Source: Corallium rubrum (Eukaryota > Cnidaria > Anthozoa > Scleralcyonacea > Coralliidae). Taken from it: a DNA stretch of 64,000 nucleotides. Shown here piece by piece: positions 24,607 to 37,199 of the stretch (positions within the stretch are counted from its first letter, which is position 1; each line of letters begins with the position of its first letter). The position numbers and the translations under genes were made by a program. Below the pieces are notes generated by a model, which saw only the letters and a list, made by a program, of their open reading frames with translations, did no database searches and had not been told where the DNA came from. The DNA lies in contig OZ035998.1 in the NCBI GenBank assembly GCA_964035015.1, forward strand, positions 33,844,628 through 33,908,627, given 5' to 3'.

Positions 24607-24612
24607 AATAAA
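24607..24612 (+). terminator. Polyadenylation signal AATAAA of the START gene
   Basis: AATAAA 267 bp after the stop codon, in AT-rich sequence. It is the first canonical hexamer I noticed downstream. Confidence 0.55.
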
Positions 24613-24795
24613 TAACTTGCAACAGCCCAAAATGAACAATTGAATTCGATGATAGTTCTTGAGAGACTTCGTGTTGTGTTACATGATAAGCCGATAAGAG
24701 CACAAAAATACAATATAATATGCACAGCAGGAGTGCAGGACTGTTTTGAAGGTACTACAGTGTGCTCTCATCTGTTAAACCCCGAGGGGCCTCTA

Positions 24796-26171
24796 TGCTT
24801 GCCCAATGCGGACAAAAATACCAACGCTACAATTCATAGTCCAAATCTCAAATATCAAGTCGAATTGCATGAAATGTGATTCCATTTGTAGAAGTCAATG
24901 TCCATGTTTGTAAAGTCCAAGTCGATTCCCTATACCACTCTCCTCCGCAGAGGCTAAATTTTGGAGATTGGAGGTTTCGGGGGTCGTCGGAGATGCTCGG
25001 AGGCGTCAGCTGGACATAAGTAGTGCGAGCGAAACTAGAAGCTGACGATTTCGACGCAACTCCGACGATCCCTGACATAGCCGATCTCCGAAAGAACCTC
25101 TGCGGAGGAGAGAGTCCCTGTACTGTCGAAGTCGAAGTCCATTAAAAAAATTATCATATTTCGACTTGTTTTGACAATTGTGCATAAATTATCATAAATT
25201 AAAACCTCTAAAGACTTCTTTGACCCATTTTGTCGTGTATTAATGGATGGTAATAATCACTTGGCTGATTCAGAAGACAACACTGACAGATCTGACATTT
25301 CTCGCGACGGATTGAAGACTACGAAGGATCGGTTCGCGTTTTAGCCACCACTGTGAAGTATGCACCACATTTAGCCTTCGATTCGGCCTTCGATTCATGA
25401 CATACTCGATTAAAGAGCATGAAATTCTCTACAACATACGTAAATTTAAAAAAATCGTATAGAATAGCGGCTGAGAAAATTGTACTTTTTCTGATGTAAT
25501 CTGAAATATGTAAGGCAACCCCCGTCAGTCGTATTAATAACACCGCGCCGCAATTTGTTTTCACTTGCCTGCGTCGTTCATGGGTCTATATGCCACTCTG
25601 GAGACTTATACTAGATTAAAGAGCATGAAATTCTCTACAACATGTTAATTTATGAATATGGAGATAACTTCGCAATAACATGCGATAATTGAATCGACGG
25701 CTGAATCGAATAATCGAAGGCCGAATCGAAGGCTGAATGTGGTGCACTTCACAGTGGTGGCTAAAACGCGAACCGTTCCTTCGTAGTCTTCAATCCGTCG
25801 CGAGAAATAGTCAGATCTGTCAGTGTTGTCTTCTGAATCAGTCAAGTGATTAATACCATCCGTACACGACAAAATGGGTCAAAGAAGTCTTCTATATCTG
25901 GCAAGCATCTTAACGCCGCCATGTTGGAGTTTTTAATTAGAGGTCTTAATGTATGATAATTTTTTAATGGACTTCGACTTCGACTTCGACAGCACAGGGA
26001 ATCGACTTCGACAGTACAGGGAATCGACTTCGACAGTACAGGGAATCGACTTGGACTTTACAAACATGGACATTGACTTCTAATGGAATCACATTTCATG
26101 CAATTCGACTTGATATTTTAGATTTGGACTATGAATTGTGACGTTGGTATTTTTGTCCGCACTGGGCAAGC
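24796..26171. mobile_element. Large foldback element (~1.38 kb)
   Basis: The outer arms 24796-24928 and 26035-26171 are inverted copies (GCTTGCCCA...TTTACAAACATGG), and the inner arms continue the pairing, 25116-25400 with 25725-25990. The right arm has a triplicated GAATCGACTTCGACAGTACAGG unit. A 30-bp direct repeat (GATTAAAGAGCATGAAATTC...) sits at 25409 and 25615. No ORF of note. A MITE (24940-25113) is inserted in the left arm. Confidence 0.85.
24940..25113. mobile_element. MITE nested in the foldback element
   Basis: Ends ACTCTCCTCCGCAGAGG and CCTCTGCGGAGGAGAGAGT are inverted. Flanks CCCTATACC and CCCTGTACT form an imperfect 8-9-bp duplication; the opposite arm of the host foldback shows the site once. 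Related ends occur at 58981 and 61210. Confidence 0.8.
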
Positions 26172-26242
26172 ATACTATATCTTAATTGTAAAATAGGGCT
26201 CGAATTAAGACATGGCCTTAATTTTAAAATTAAGACATGGCC

Positions 26243-26422
26243 TTAATTTATCTGTCCCACAAGCGGGATGTTAAACTTGAACACATAAAGCTAAAAATCC
26301 TAGAGGGGTGTTCTGGTTGGGGTTTGAGAGGTGGGCCATTTTTCCGGAGGGTTGTGACTAGGTTTAAGTCCGGGGGGTTTTGGTTAGGTTTAGGGCTACC
26401 GGGGGTTTTTGGTTAGGTTTAT
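26243..26422. repeat. Dispersed repeat with TTAGGG-like motifs, copy 2
   Basis: TCCCACAAGCGGGATGTTAAAC, AGAGGGGTGTTCTGG, and GGTTAGGTTTAGGGCTACC in the same order as 13300-13485. It directly abuts the start of duplicate copy B. Confidence 0.75.
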
Positions 26423-27972
26423 CGATATGATCGCTAAGGTGGCCATGGTGGGTCGACTGGGATGCAAAAATCGCCGTTTCCATACAAAACGCAAGATAGA
26501 ACAGTATCTCGGCGATCGTGGCGATCACGATCGCAGGGTTCGTTGCGTGAATGGTTTCCATTCACTACGATCGCTGCGATCGCCAAGTTCATTCTTGAGG
26601 GAGGGAGGAAAGGGTGTCGTGTCGAATATGCCGGTCATGATCAAATTCCTGCTGGCATTCCCATCAACTATTGCGCGTGCTCTACGCTAGTTCCCTGGCT
26701 TCACAAACGCGATCGGGCTTCGCTCAAAATGAGAAATCTAACTTAAACAAATATTTTCCTAAAAATTATAAGAAGAGCCTGTGGAGGAGGCAGACCAAAT
26801 TCGTTGAAATTTTGCATTAATTGTATTTCCGATGAATATGGATCAACCAGGTTTTCGCGCTACCCCTCCGCAAAAGGCCCTGGGAACGGGGTTGAAGTAC
26901 TGTATATAGTTCGTATAAATACCACTGATCCACGATCGGAAATCGCATAGAAAATCGGCCACTTTCCTGGGGCAGTTCGCAGTCCACGTGCGTGCTGGCT
27001 CAAGTGAGTTCCGTGGCGGGTTCGTACATCGCGAAAATTCCACGAGTTGTCAACAAACCGCATTCTATGGCAAGCCCAACCTTCGTGCTATGCGCTCGTG
27101 GAAGAATTATGGTCGAGCGACGATTTTGAGCGGAGATGTTTGAGTTTGGGGTGTCCTCGCGCCTGTCGGCCGTGTATTGATGACATTTACACGCAAGGTA
27201 TTCGTTCTACGCATGCGTAGCTAATACGGGGTCAGCCCGTATTTTGCGATCGCTCCTCACATTTTAGCCTGCATGCAGGCCCTTCCCGCCCGGGTAATTT
27301 AGGGATTTTGGTCAAAAAAAAGATGGGCATGGTGAAAAACTGAAAAAGACATGAAAGCAAATGGGAGAGAAAGATTTGAGATTGAAAGCGAAGAATCTCA
27401 TGCAAAGAGAATGAAAGTGGACGATAAACATTTGTTGATCAACGACTTCATTCTTGACGAGAAATTCAAAGCTGAATTCAAAGAAGCTTTCAGGTTTGTG
27501 ACAAATTATTAAAATACATTTAATATTTGCTTACAGTGACAAAATACTTTAATAATTTAATAGTAACAGAACACATTAAACCGTTTCTCTCTTCTGCTGA
27601 GTGAAATTGTCTGGCGTTAGCTAGAAGTTTGTAAGTGACAAATGTTCAATTTGCATTGAACCAGCAACTTATCTCACCCAACATTGGCCCACCAGCCTTC
27701 CTTCCCACTTTTCATTTGCTTTATTGCCTTGTCCACATTCTACAACTCTATCCCAATCATTCTCTACATTCAGTAGCCGCTCCATATATTCTTTCCATAT
27801 ATTTTTTATCATCTCCAGTTTCACAACTATATTTCCACACAGGCTGTTTACTCCAACTACATCCTGCCTTCTTTCACCATCTGCTTTGCTATCTTGAACA
27901 CAGGTCACTGTCCTTCCTCTGTATTGAGCATATCTCCAAAATATATCTTTTTTTTGTGCTGTTGAGCCTGAG
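26423..27972. repeat. Segmental duplication, copy B (empty sites)
   Basis: The unoccupied relative of 18525-23297: it lacks the TTAA transposon (site 27557-27560) and the 62-bp hairpin (site 26611-26618). B carries its own small additions, including a ~32-bp stretch near 26848-26880. It lies about 3.1 kb after copy A in the same orientation, with the START gene and the foldback element between. Confidence 0.9.
27340..27510 (+). pseudogene. Exon-like ORF, copy B
   Basis: Second copy of the 19420-19646 exon-like frame, with its first ~35 bp lost so that the upstream ATG differs. The AAAGCAAATGGGAGAGAAAG to GAATTCAAAGAAGC part is almost identical, with one L-to-F change near the donor. Confidence 0.4.
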
Positions 27973-29085
27973 CAACTACTTTCTTTGCAATCTTCTCAGA
28001 GGTGTAGCCAGGATTTTTTGTCAAGGGGGACCAGGAAAAACCTGGGGAGGGGGGGGGGGCAGCTTAACTGAGGCATATGAAGCCAAATTTTCTCAGGGGG
28101 GCCAGCACTTTTGCCAGAGGAGGCTGGGGCCCCCAGCCCCCCTTCTGGCTACACCTCTTCTTTGCTTCCATATACTCTGTCAACACTACCTTCTCGTCGA
28201 CAGTTCCCTTTACCTGACACCACTTCTTGAATTTCAGCTTCTTCTCATTCACCTTCTTGCCAACCTCGTGGCCCCTTTGTCCACCCACATGCTTCATTAG
28301 CTGCTTTCAAGAACCTGATCCCTAGCCTTCTCCCATACCTCATTTACATCACCCTTCCTAGCCTCCTCCAGAACCAATTTAGCCTCAAATTGCATTTGCA
28401 CATTTTCATCTTTTAGCCTCCACACTTAATTCCTTCTTGGGCAGAATTTCTCCTGCTGGACTTTCACTGCACCCTTTACTTTTATATTGACCAGTATTAG
28501 ATAGTGTTACATTAGTGACAGTGCCTCTTCTGTGGGAATTGCTCCCAGAGATATTTTCTGTCTCACTTATGTGTCATCAGGTAATCATGCAACCGTGGTA
28601 GTTGATCCACCGAATGACTATGAGTATACATGACAATTCTATTTTCATTCTTCTTGAACTGTGTTCCACACAAAATCATGTCTATTCCATCTCCAAACTC
28701 CAAGATCCCTTCCTCCACATTTCTTGTTCCAAACTCAAACCCCCCATGTACTCCTCACATATCCATCACCCTCTCGACCAACACACCCATTTAAATCTTC
28801 ACCAAGAACCACCATCTCTTCCTTAGCTTCCTAGTGAAACACCGCATTCCGGAATGTATCCTTCTCAACCTGACTTTGTCAAACTTGTGGCGTGTAGCCT
28901 GAGATCACAATCATCACACTATAATTACTAAACATTCCCCAATGACCAGTTTGACCATCATCAAACGTTCATTCACACGCTTCACTTCAACTACCTTATC
29001 CACAAACTCCTCTGACACTAACACAGCCATACCATAAATCCCTTCTGGACACCCTTGCCACAGAAACTTATATGCCATTGGGCAA
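27655..29085 (-). mobile_element. RTE-like LINE fragment (endonuclease to start of RT), broken
   Basis: On the minus strand 28915-29035 encodes PEGIYGMAVLVSEEFVDKVV and then EVKRVNERLMMVKLVIG, an RTE-type endonuclease stretch. 28200-28300 and 27665-27910 continue toward the RT linker (IWKEYMERLLNVENDWD). The RT domain itself is missing. It is interrupted by stops and by the MITE at 27999-28160. Confidence 0.82.
27999..28160. mobile_element. hAT-type MITE inserted in the LINE fragment
   Basis: Inverted ends GAGGTGTAGCCAG (28000-28012) and CTGGCTACACCTC (28147-28159) with G-runs inside. It splits a LINE reading frame (TEYMEAK / AK). A clean TSD was not resolved. Confidence 0.7.
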
Positions 29086-31419
29086 ATCTTTCCCTACTGT
29101 GGTGGCCTTTTCATATTTTACTCATAATGCCAGACTATTTTACTGATCGTCAAGGGGAGAACTCTAGTAGGGAAGAGTTAAAAATGTGCCTGAGCATTAT
29201 ATCAATAATTATAAAGGCTGAGGTTTGTGTTTATCTGCTGAATGATTATCATCATCATCTATGATATCATGTGATACCGAATTATATATTAAATGTTTTA
29301 TTATGCATAGGATGCATGCCAATTTATCACCAAAATTAATTTTGCCAGAGCCATAAGTCAAGTTGAAAACAAATCATAATTATACATGATCATTTCAATT
29401 GTTTGCATGTTAATTAACTTATTTTGTTCCCGCATCGGCAAAAGCCAAATGTTTGCTGGCCTGGGTGAATCTTTTATCCCGAGCCAAGTTTGAGAGTATA
29501 TAGATTATAGAATAATTATTGTGGAATAGTGAACTTGAGTAGTCTGAGAATATTGATATTACGTGTAGGTGCTATATACTCCCGAGTGATGAACCATACC
29601 TTGTAGAGGCCGATCATATGATGCAGGCTGGTGGCCAGCCCGGTTGATGCTGGCTGATTTTAAGTCATGAAAATTTTTCTATGACTGAAAAAAAGAATTA
29701 TTTTTAGTAAGAATATCCTGTGCACTATACTTACGGAAAAACAAAGGCAATTCTACTTTGTTATATCATATTCTGCACTTCTCAAATACTGTAGTTGTAA
29801 TAAGATTTTCATGACATAAAATCTGCCCAGTAATAACTGGGCTAGCCCACCTCATATGAACAGCCCCTTAATTAAACGCTGTTTTTCATTACAAATTGAA
29901 ATATATTAAAAGGTTTGAGTGAGTACTGCTTAAATTATTGAACATAGTTTCCAACATTTTGAGCCAAGGCCTTAGCTTCGTCGGAGAGAAATGTAAAGAG
30001 TGTAAACAAACAACAAGCTTATATACTGTAAGAAAGATAATCATGTGATCAAAAATAACCCAATCAGATCAAATAACAATAACAAATTAATAATGAGATG
30101 CGAAAGAAATGATTTGCTATTTCACTGTCACAGCATCTTTAGAAGTGTAAAATAAAAGGGGAAATGGATAATGTATGCAGTGATTCATTCCATTATTTCT
30201 ATAGTGTAGATTCTTGTAAGTAGCTGCTTTTGGATCACTTGGTCCGCAAGATAAGAATCTGGACTACTTAATAATGAATTAACACGATACAACGACATTC
30301 ACTGAGAAAGAAATTTATTACAGAATAATATCTTTGTGGAGAATTAAGATATCACGTATCATATAAAACCTGAAGTGATTCCGGTTTCAACTGTGAAGAA
30401 TGCATGTGTGTGGTAGTGCATTGAGCTGTGATGTGTGAAGATGCATGCATTTGTGACGTAATGCATTGAGCTGTGACGTAGGTCTTGAGATGAAGAGTTT
30501 TGATCATGCAGTGGTGTGGCGTGATTTATTGATTCAAGATGATTTGTGATTGCGTGTATACTAAGTAAATATGGAAAAGAAGTCCCATGTGCTTCGTTAC
30601 ACAACATTACACTCGCAATTGTGGAGCAACTCTGGATCAGAATTCACTGAGAACAGAATCAACCCTCTAGGCTCTGTCTTCTTGAATTCTTGCACTGAGT
30701 TATAAACGCCCGATCAGGCATATATATATCCAGGTGATCTGACCGTGAGGGAAAGGCCTGGAACTAGCAACCTAATAGAAATCCATTTTGCTGTATTGAA
30801 TAACTTATTTCTTTCATTTTCCTTTATCAAACTGGTTGAAACTTTGTATTTATGTTCAGTGTTGAAAATGATAAGTCTATGCTAAATTTGGGAACAAAAT
30901 AAAGTATATTTCACGAGATATTAAATAGTTTAATTCGAAAAATGGATTTCTATTTGACAACTAGTCCCAGTCCTTTTCCGTGTTTTCAGATCACCTGGAT
31001 GTATATATATGAATATTTCGAACTCTTCGAGAAATTACTTGGCTTCGAATTTCTTTACTTCCTGTTTGATAAGTTCCAACAACTCTTCTATTTTCCAAAC
31101 AGTGCTTTTTGTTTCTCTTGCTACTCATAAGCGAATTTCGTTTGGAAGTTTGGCCATTATGATTGGAATCAACAGACCTCCGTATTGATCTGAAGCAACG
31201 CCAAGAGAAGTCAAGCCACGTACATGCACACTAAGTTTGTCGTATACGAGTCGTAGCCTAATGAGCTAGAACGATCAGTCCCCGTACAGCTAGGAAGTTT
31301 CAAGAGTTCATCCATGTGAGCTGAGATAATTTGTTGTGGTTTGCCGAATCTTTCGTGAAGAATTTCAATCGCTGAGTCGTAAATCGAATCGGTTAAAGAC
31401 AAACATTCCATTGATCGAC
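29086..31419. other. Gene-poor stretch with several repeats
   Basis: No host gene recognised. 29615-29858: a MITE with ends related to GGGGCTGTTCATATGAG. 29945-29985 (minus): a degenerate hammerhead-like core, CGACGAAG-stem-CAAAATGTTGG, of Penelope type. 30721-31010: a ~24-bp inverted pair CATATATATATCCAGGTGATCTGA. 31200-31419 is probably the edge of the BEL/Pao fossil. Confidence 0.55.
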
Positions 31420-34400
31420 ATTCTTATTGGATTATTACTGGGACATTGTCACTGGTCAAACCACTCGTGCAGAAAGTGGTCCTACCGCCGTAAATAGCAA
31501 GTTTGGTTGGATTCTCTCTGGACCGACCAACAATTCTTTGTCTGAAAACATGATATTTCCTTGTCTGTAAATACTCCAGGAGATAGGTTTGTGCTGGCCC
31601 GCCCAAATAGGAAATGATTTGGAGTAAGGGCTTCCATTCCACCACATCAGAACTAACCTCGGTCAAAGGTCGGCTATTTACCAAGGACTCTACTTCAGCC
31701 ATCGTAGTCGCCAATTAACACTTCGTCTGTCAAGACTTGCTTCTTCAATACCACGTTAAGTGCTCTCTTACATGAACGCACTAGTCTTTCCCAAACTCCT
31801 AGCTCCCATGTGAGGAGCCGCTGGTGGGTTAAACACCCACTGGATTTCCTTTTGATTCAATTCGTTGACAATTTTCTCTTGATTCCATCAATCGATACAC
31901 TCTCGGAGTTCACGATAAGTACCACGAAATTTGTCCCATTATCCGAATGGATCACACTGGGGTTACCTCTTCGTGCGATGAATCTTCGTAGACACATAAT
32001 AAACGAGTCCGTCTCAAGGGTAAACGCCACTGCTAGGTGAATCGCTCTTGTGACGAGACAGGTGAAAAGACATCCATACCGCTTCATCCGTTTTCTCATA
32101 TATTTTACTTCCATCGGGCCAAAATAGTCGACACCAACTTTGGTAAATTGTGGAGCAATTGAGAGGCGATCACAAGGCAATTCAGGACAGCCATCTTCGG
32201 AGGCTTCGGTTGAGCATGTCGTCTTTTACAGAACGGAACAAGGGTGTATAAATTTCCTTACAGTAGCTTTACAACGTAGAATCCAGTACTGCTGTCGGAG
32301 TTCGTTCCGGACGTTGTCCACTCCTGCGTGACCAAGTTAGTTGTGGCAATCCATCACTATCAGTCTTATCAGTTCGTTGTCAGATGCTAGGATAATCGGA
32401 TGACGTGTGAAAAACGGGATCTCAGCCTTTCCAAGACGACCCTCAGCGCGCATAATTCCATCTGTATCCAAAAAAGGCGACAAGGAAACCAACTTGCTTT
32501 TACCGTGTACGGCTAGTCCCTGTTGAAGAGCCTCTACGTCAAGAGGAAATGACTTAGCTTGTTCTAGGTGAATTAAGATCTTCTTTGCTTGCTCAATCTC
32601 TTGAATTGGTAGATAACCAATCGCTCTTTCCGATGCCAAAACTTTACAGTTGTGTATGAATCGCACAACATATGCCATCACCGACCGGAAATACGAGGAA
32701 CACTTTGCGAGGTCGAGAAATTTTGCACCTTCTGTTTGCACGGAAACTTAACCAGCCCAATGACTTTCTGGTACCGGTACCACTCCCACGTCGCTCTCAA
32801 CAATTTTGTCTTCTGTAGGTTGGATTGTTTTATCCTCTGGCCATTCGCTCTCCTGCAGGTGAAGAAAATCGGGTCCGGTAAGCCATCGACTAGTAGGCGT
32901 GATAGCTGAAACTGAAATTCCTCGACTACCATCATCAGCCGGATTCAACTTACTCGGGCAATAACGCCACTGATTAGATTCTGTAGCATCAAGGGTCTCA
33001 CCAAGTCTGTTGGCGATAAATGGAGGATGACGTTTTGATGTACCACGAACCCGGTGGAGGACCGTTGTACTATCTAACCACTAGAGTGCTGAGTCGATTT
33101 CATAATCCTGCTCTTTCATCGCCACGCTTGCCAATCTCGCATTTAAAACCGCAGCTTGCAACTCGAGTTTTGGGATACTCAATTGCTTCCTCGGCGCTAC
33201 TCGGGTTTTTGCCAAGACGAAGACCGACCTTACCGACCCATCTCCATATATAAATCGAAAGTAGATCACGGAACAGAAAGCAAGTTCACTTGCGTCTCCA
33301 AAAGCGTGGAGTTGAGTGGCGACTGGTTTGTCAGCGACATGCCTGTAGAATCTAGGGACTGAAAAATCAGCGAGCATGGCCAGTTCACCTTCCCATACTT
33401 GCCAGTCAGCAAGTGTTTCACCATAGTCAATCGAGATAATGGTCTGGAAAATCGGCAAACTTCAAAGCGCCTATAATGAGCTGTGATTTTATGTTGAACC
33501 GTACCTTACACCGTGCACATCCTTTGTTTTAGGTTTATTAATATTTAAATAGCACGGTTGAGTGATTGAACTGAAACGTTGCTATTGGACAATTCGTTCA
33601 TTATACAAAAATACAATGTGTTCAGTGACCGTGCACCATGCACAAAAATGCATAAAGGCGAACAAAAAGATAGACCAAAGACTTTAGCTGAGTTTCCAGA
33701 CCATATCTCGATTGACTATGGTTTCACCGGGCAAACAGTCGTCCCAGCCGAAACTAAGTTGCCAAATACTCTGGAGAAGAATCTTTGCTCTCACCAGAAA
33801 GGATGCTAAAAATCCAAGCGGGTCGAACAGCGAAGCTATGAAGCTGAGGACTTGTCTTCGAGTGGTAGCCTGATTTCTTTTCTTTACTTTGAAGGCGAAC
33901 TGATCTTTCTGCGTGTCCCAATCAACACCAAGGGCTCGTTCAGTGGGCATGTCGGTGTACTCGTCAATTAGCTCGTTCAGATTCGGGTATCTTGTCAATC
34001 ACTTGACGATTACTGGAGATCCATTTCGTTGGACGAAACTTTCCACTTTGACATAAATCCACCAATTCTTTATAGATCTTTAAAGCTCGTGGTACTGACT
34101 CCACTGACTTGAAAAGGTCATCCATATAGAAGTTCCGTTCGACTGCGGCGGCGGCCTCTGGAAATTCGAGTTGGTTATCCTTTGCATTTCGACGAAGAGC
34201 GTAGTTGGAATACGTTGGAGCACACTTTGCGCCAAAGATATGCCGTTGATATTGGTAAGTCTCTGTTACTGAGTTGGGGAGTCACGCCACAGGAAACGTA
34301 GAACATACTGGTCTTCTTTAGGCACGGAGATTTTATTAAACATGGCTTTTGTATCAGCAGACAATGCGATTTTTTCTTGTCGGAAGCGCATAAATATTCC

Positions 34401-36890
34401 AGTCAAGGAGTTTAACAGGTCTGGACTTGCGATGAGGTGGTCATTCAACGACGATCCTTGGTATCTGGAGGCAGCGTCGCAAACTCGTCTCACCTTTCCT
34501 GGTTTGTTGGGGTTCAACGCTGGATGGTGCGGCAGAAACCATTGCCGTCTTTCGGGTAGAGCAACTTCTTCACTGGTTAGCTTCCTGACATCGCCATTGT
34601 CAAGATCACTTTCAATCGTTTTCTTGTATGCCTCTGCTAACTCTGGGTCTCGTTGTAATCTTTTCTCCAGCAACTTTAATCGGTGTTCAGCGATGTGTCA
34701 GTTGTCTTGTAGAACGGAACTCTTTTCCTTCCAAAGGAGGCCAACTTCATACCTTCCGTCGATTTTCCGTGTCGTCTCATCCAAGAAGTGCATAACCTTC
34801 TCATCTTCAACTGACCGTCGAGAATCTGCATCATATTTACAACCAAACTTCTCTGTGCGCCACCAGGCTTTCACTTTGTTGTGGAGCTCCTCGTCAGGTG
34901 AAAGAACATGGGCATGACAGGTACCTTCAGAGTCTCGAACATAACCTGGCAGAGGACCACTTATCGTCCAGGCAAGCTTGGTAAGAATGCCAACTGGGGT
35001 TCCCTTTGGACCCAATCTCGTTTCAGTGGGAAGAATTATGTCCAAACAGTCACTACCAATAAGCACAGAGACTTCACAACCATTTGCTTCTGGTATATTC
35101 AAATCTTTCAGATGAGACCACTTGGACTTTACAGCAGCCAGGTTGACTTTCTTCTGTAAAACGTTCAAGTGATCAACAATCAATGCACCGTTGACTTCGT
35201 AGCATGGGCATACCATGTTAACTGCACTAACTTGCATGTTGTCTCGCTTTGAATCAAGTTCAAATTTTCTCTGAATTCCATTCAAAATTATTCTTTCCCG
35301 AGAACCGTTCAGCCCAAGCTTGCTTGCAACACTGGCTAGAACCAGACAACATGTGCTACCATTATCTAGCATATTGCATGTGTGTGTTCAGGCATCCATT
35401 TGGGCCATGTACATGCAGTAATGGGAATTATTTGCGGTAGGACAGACAAGCTCTTCTGAACTTGAGATGTATCGCTGTGCTCAGATGTTGCCCCAATATT
35501 TTCCTCTGTTGTTTGGTCAGGACTTGGTCTGTTAGAGGGCAGTTCTGGCTTAGACTCCGAGTCTTTATTCTGCATCCTGTGCAACAACTTGTTGTGATAA
35601 CCTGTGCAGCCACTTGTTTGACATTGCTTTCGAGCAGGGCAGTCCTTTGCCCAGTGTTGCTTTCCAAGGCAACAAAAGCATAGATGATGCTTTTTTACTT
35701 CTTTCACACGATCCCCCACACTCTATGCCAAAAACGCCAGACAGTTATGAAGGCTATGCTGATTTCCATCCATCATGACACACCGGATAGTGTGGTTTGG
35801 TTGGCATCAGGACCATGTCGCCTTTCGGATTTAAATTTGCCATATCCACCAGCCCTTTTTGATGGTTTAGTGCACTCATCATGAACTTCTGCTCGATCTT
35901 TTAGCCAACTTGCAAATTCAGTTAAGGTAGGGTGCTGTAGCTTGTTCAGTTTAATATACTCTGTCCATTTCAGTAGCAATTCATTTGAAAGTTTGCGTGT
36001 AACCAAAGAGAGATTTACTTCAGCACCCAGATCACTTGTATAACCTAATCTGGTTAGTGTCCATACCACTGTTGACACAAGGTTGGAGAAATTTCGAACA
36101 CCCTCTGATTCATTATCTTGCAGTTGGGCACAACTCCTCAACTTGCCAAAGGTTGCTTTAATCACCAGGAAGGTTTACCAAATCTGGACTCCAACTCTTC
36201 CAGTGCTTTACCATATGACTCACCACCATAACCATATCCTACAATTGCACCCTTTGCCTTTCCTGTAACTGAATTCTGGAGGTGTTGCATCTTCGCATTT
36301 GAGGAGCTGTTGGAGTCATGTACAATCGACTTGAACATGGATGACCAGTCTGGCCAATGAAGGGGATCACCATCAAAAGTTGATAACTTTAGGTTTGGAA
36401 GATTGTCTCTAGTGGATTTAGGAGAAACAACTGGACTGTTATCACATTTTTTGGAGAACTTTCATACAATTGGGCAATCCCAGATTTGGAGGTATTAGCA
36501 GATTTATTTATAACTGGGTCAGTTCGTTTTGGCCTTTTGTAGGTTTCTCGCTCTTGCACTCCATCGATTGACTCTGTGGTATAAGCTCACCTTCAAAATC
36601 AAGTAACCTATTCGGTAAACTCTCAGGATCATTCTCAGCATTCTCGAGCAGCTCGGCTTCTGCTTCAAGGCAGATTGCTTCATTTTTTGCTTCTTGTACC
36701 TTTCGTCGCTCTTCGGCTTCGAGGCGTGCTCTTTCAGCAATTTCTCTAGCTTTAGCCACTTTCTCATCGAGCTCTTGTTGCTTTTCAAGCTCTTTCTTTC
36801 TTCTCCTTTCTTCTTCAACCAGCTGTCTCTCCTTTATTTCAGTCAAGGAGTTTAACAGGTCTGGACCATTTAATGTTCCTACCAAGTACA
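31420..36890 (-). mobile_element. BEL/Pao LTR-retrotransposon fossil, broken
   Basis: Parts in minus-strand order: gag-like region with a charged coiled segment and a DUF1759-type domain (36.9-35.8 kb), zinc knuckle (about 35.7-35.4 kb), aspartic protease (35.4-34.7 kb), reverse transcriptase (34.7-33.7 kb), RNase H (33.5-33.0 kb), integrase zinc-binding domain (32.7-32.3 kb) and integrase core with its C-terminal region (32.2-31.4 kb). The domain order is that of the BEL/Pao family. The coding region is broken in many places (roughly half a dozen or more), so it is old and inactive. No LTR pair was identified. Confidence 0.88.
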
Positions 36891-37199
36891 CGTACTCCCA
36901 GAGTCCATACTATAGGCGGCGAACATTAATCATATGTTTATCTATATAAGAACCTTTATTTTAAATATAAACATGAACACAATAACACTTTCAGTTTCAT
37001 CCGGGGAATCATAACCGAACAACATCCGAGTTAGTCCGAGCGCGTCCGAACACCGAGAAAGAAAAGTACAAACCAACCGACTTGGATTTAGAGGAAGCTG
37101 AAGGATGGTGAATTAGATCGGTTCAAGCCTCATCATTCACTGAAGAGCTCAGATTTCTACGTAACAGTAACAGCAAGGTTATACTCCACCAATCCATGT

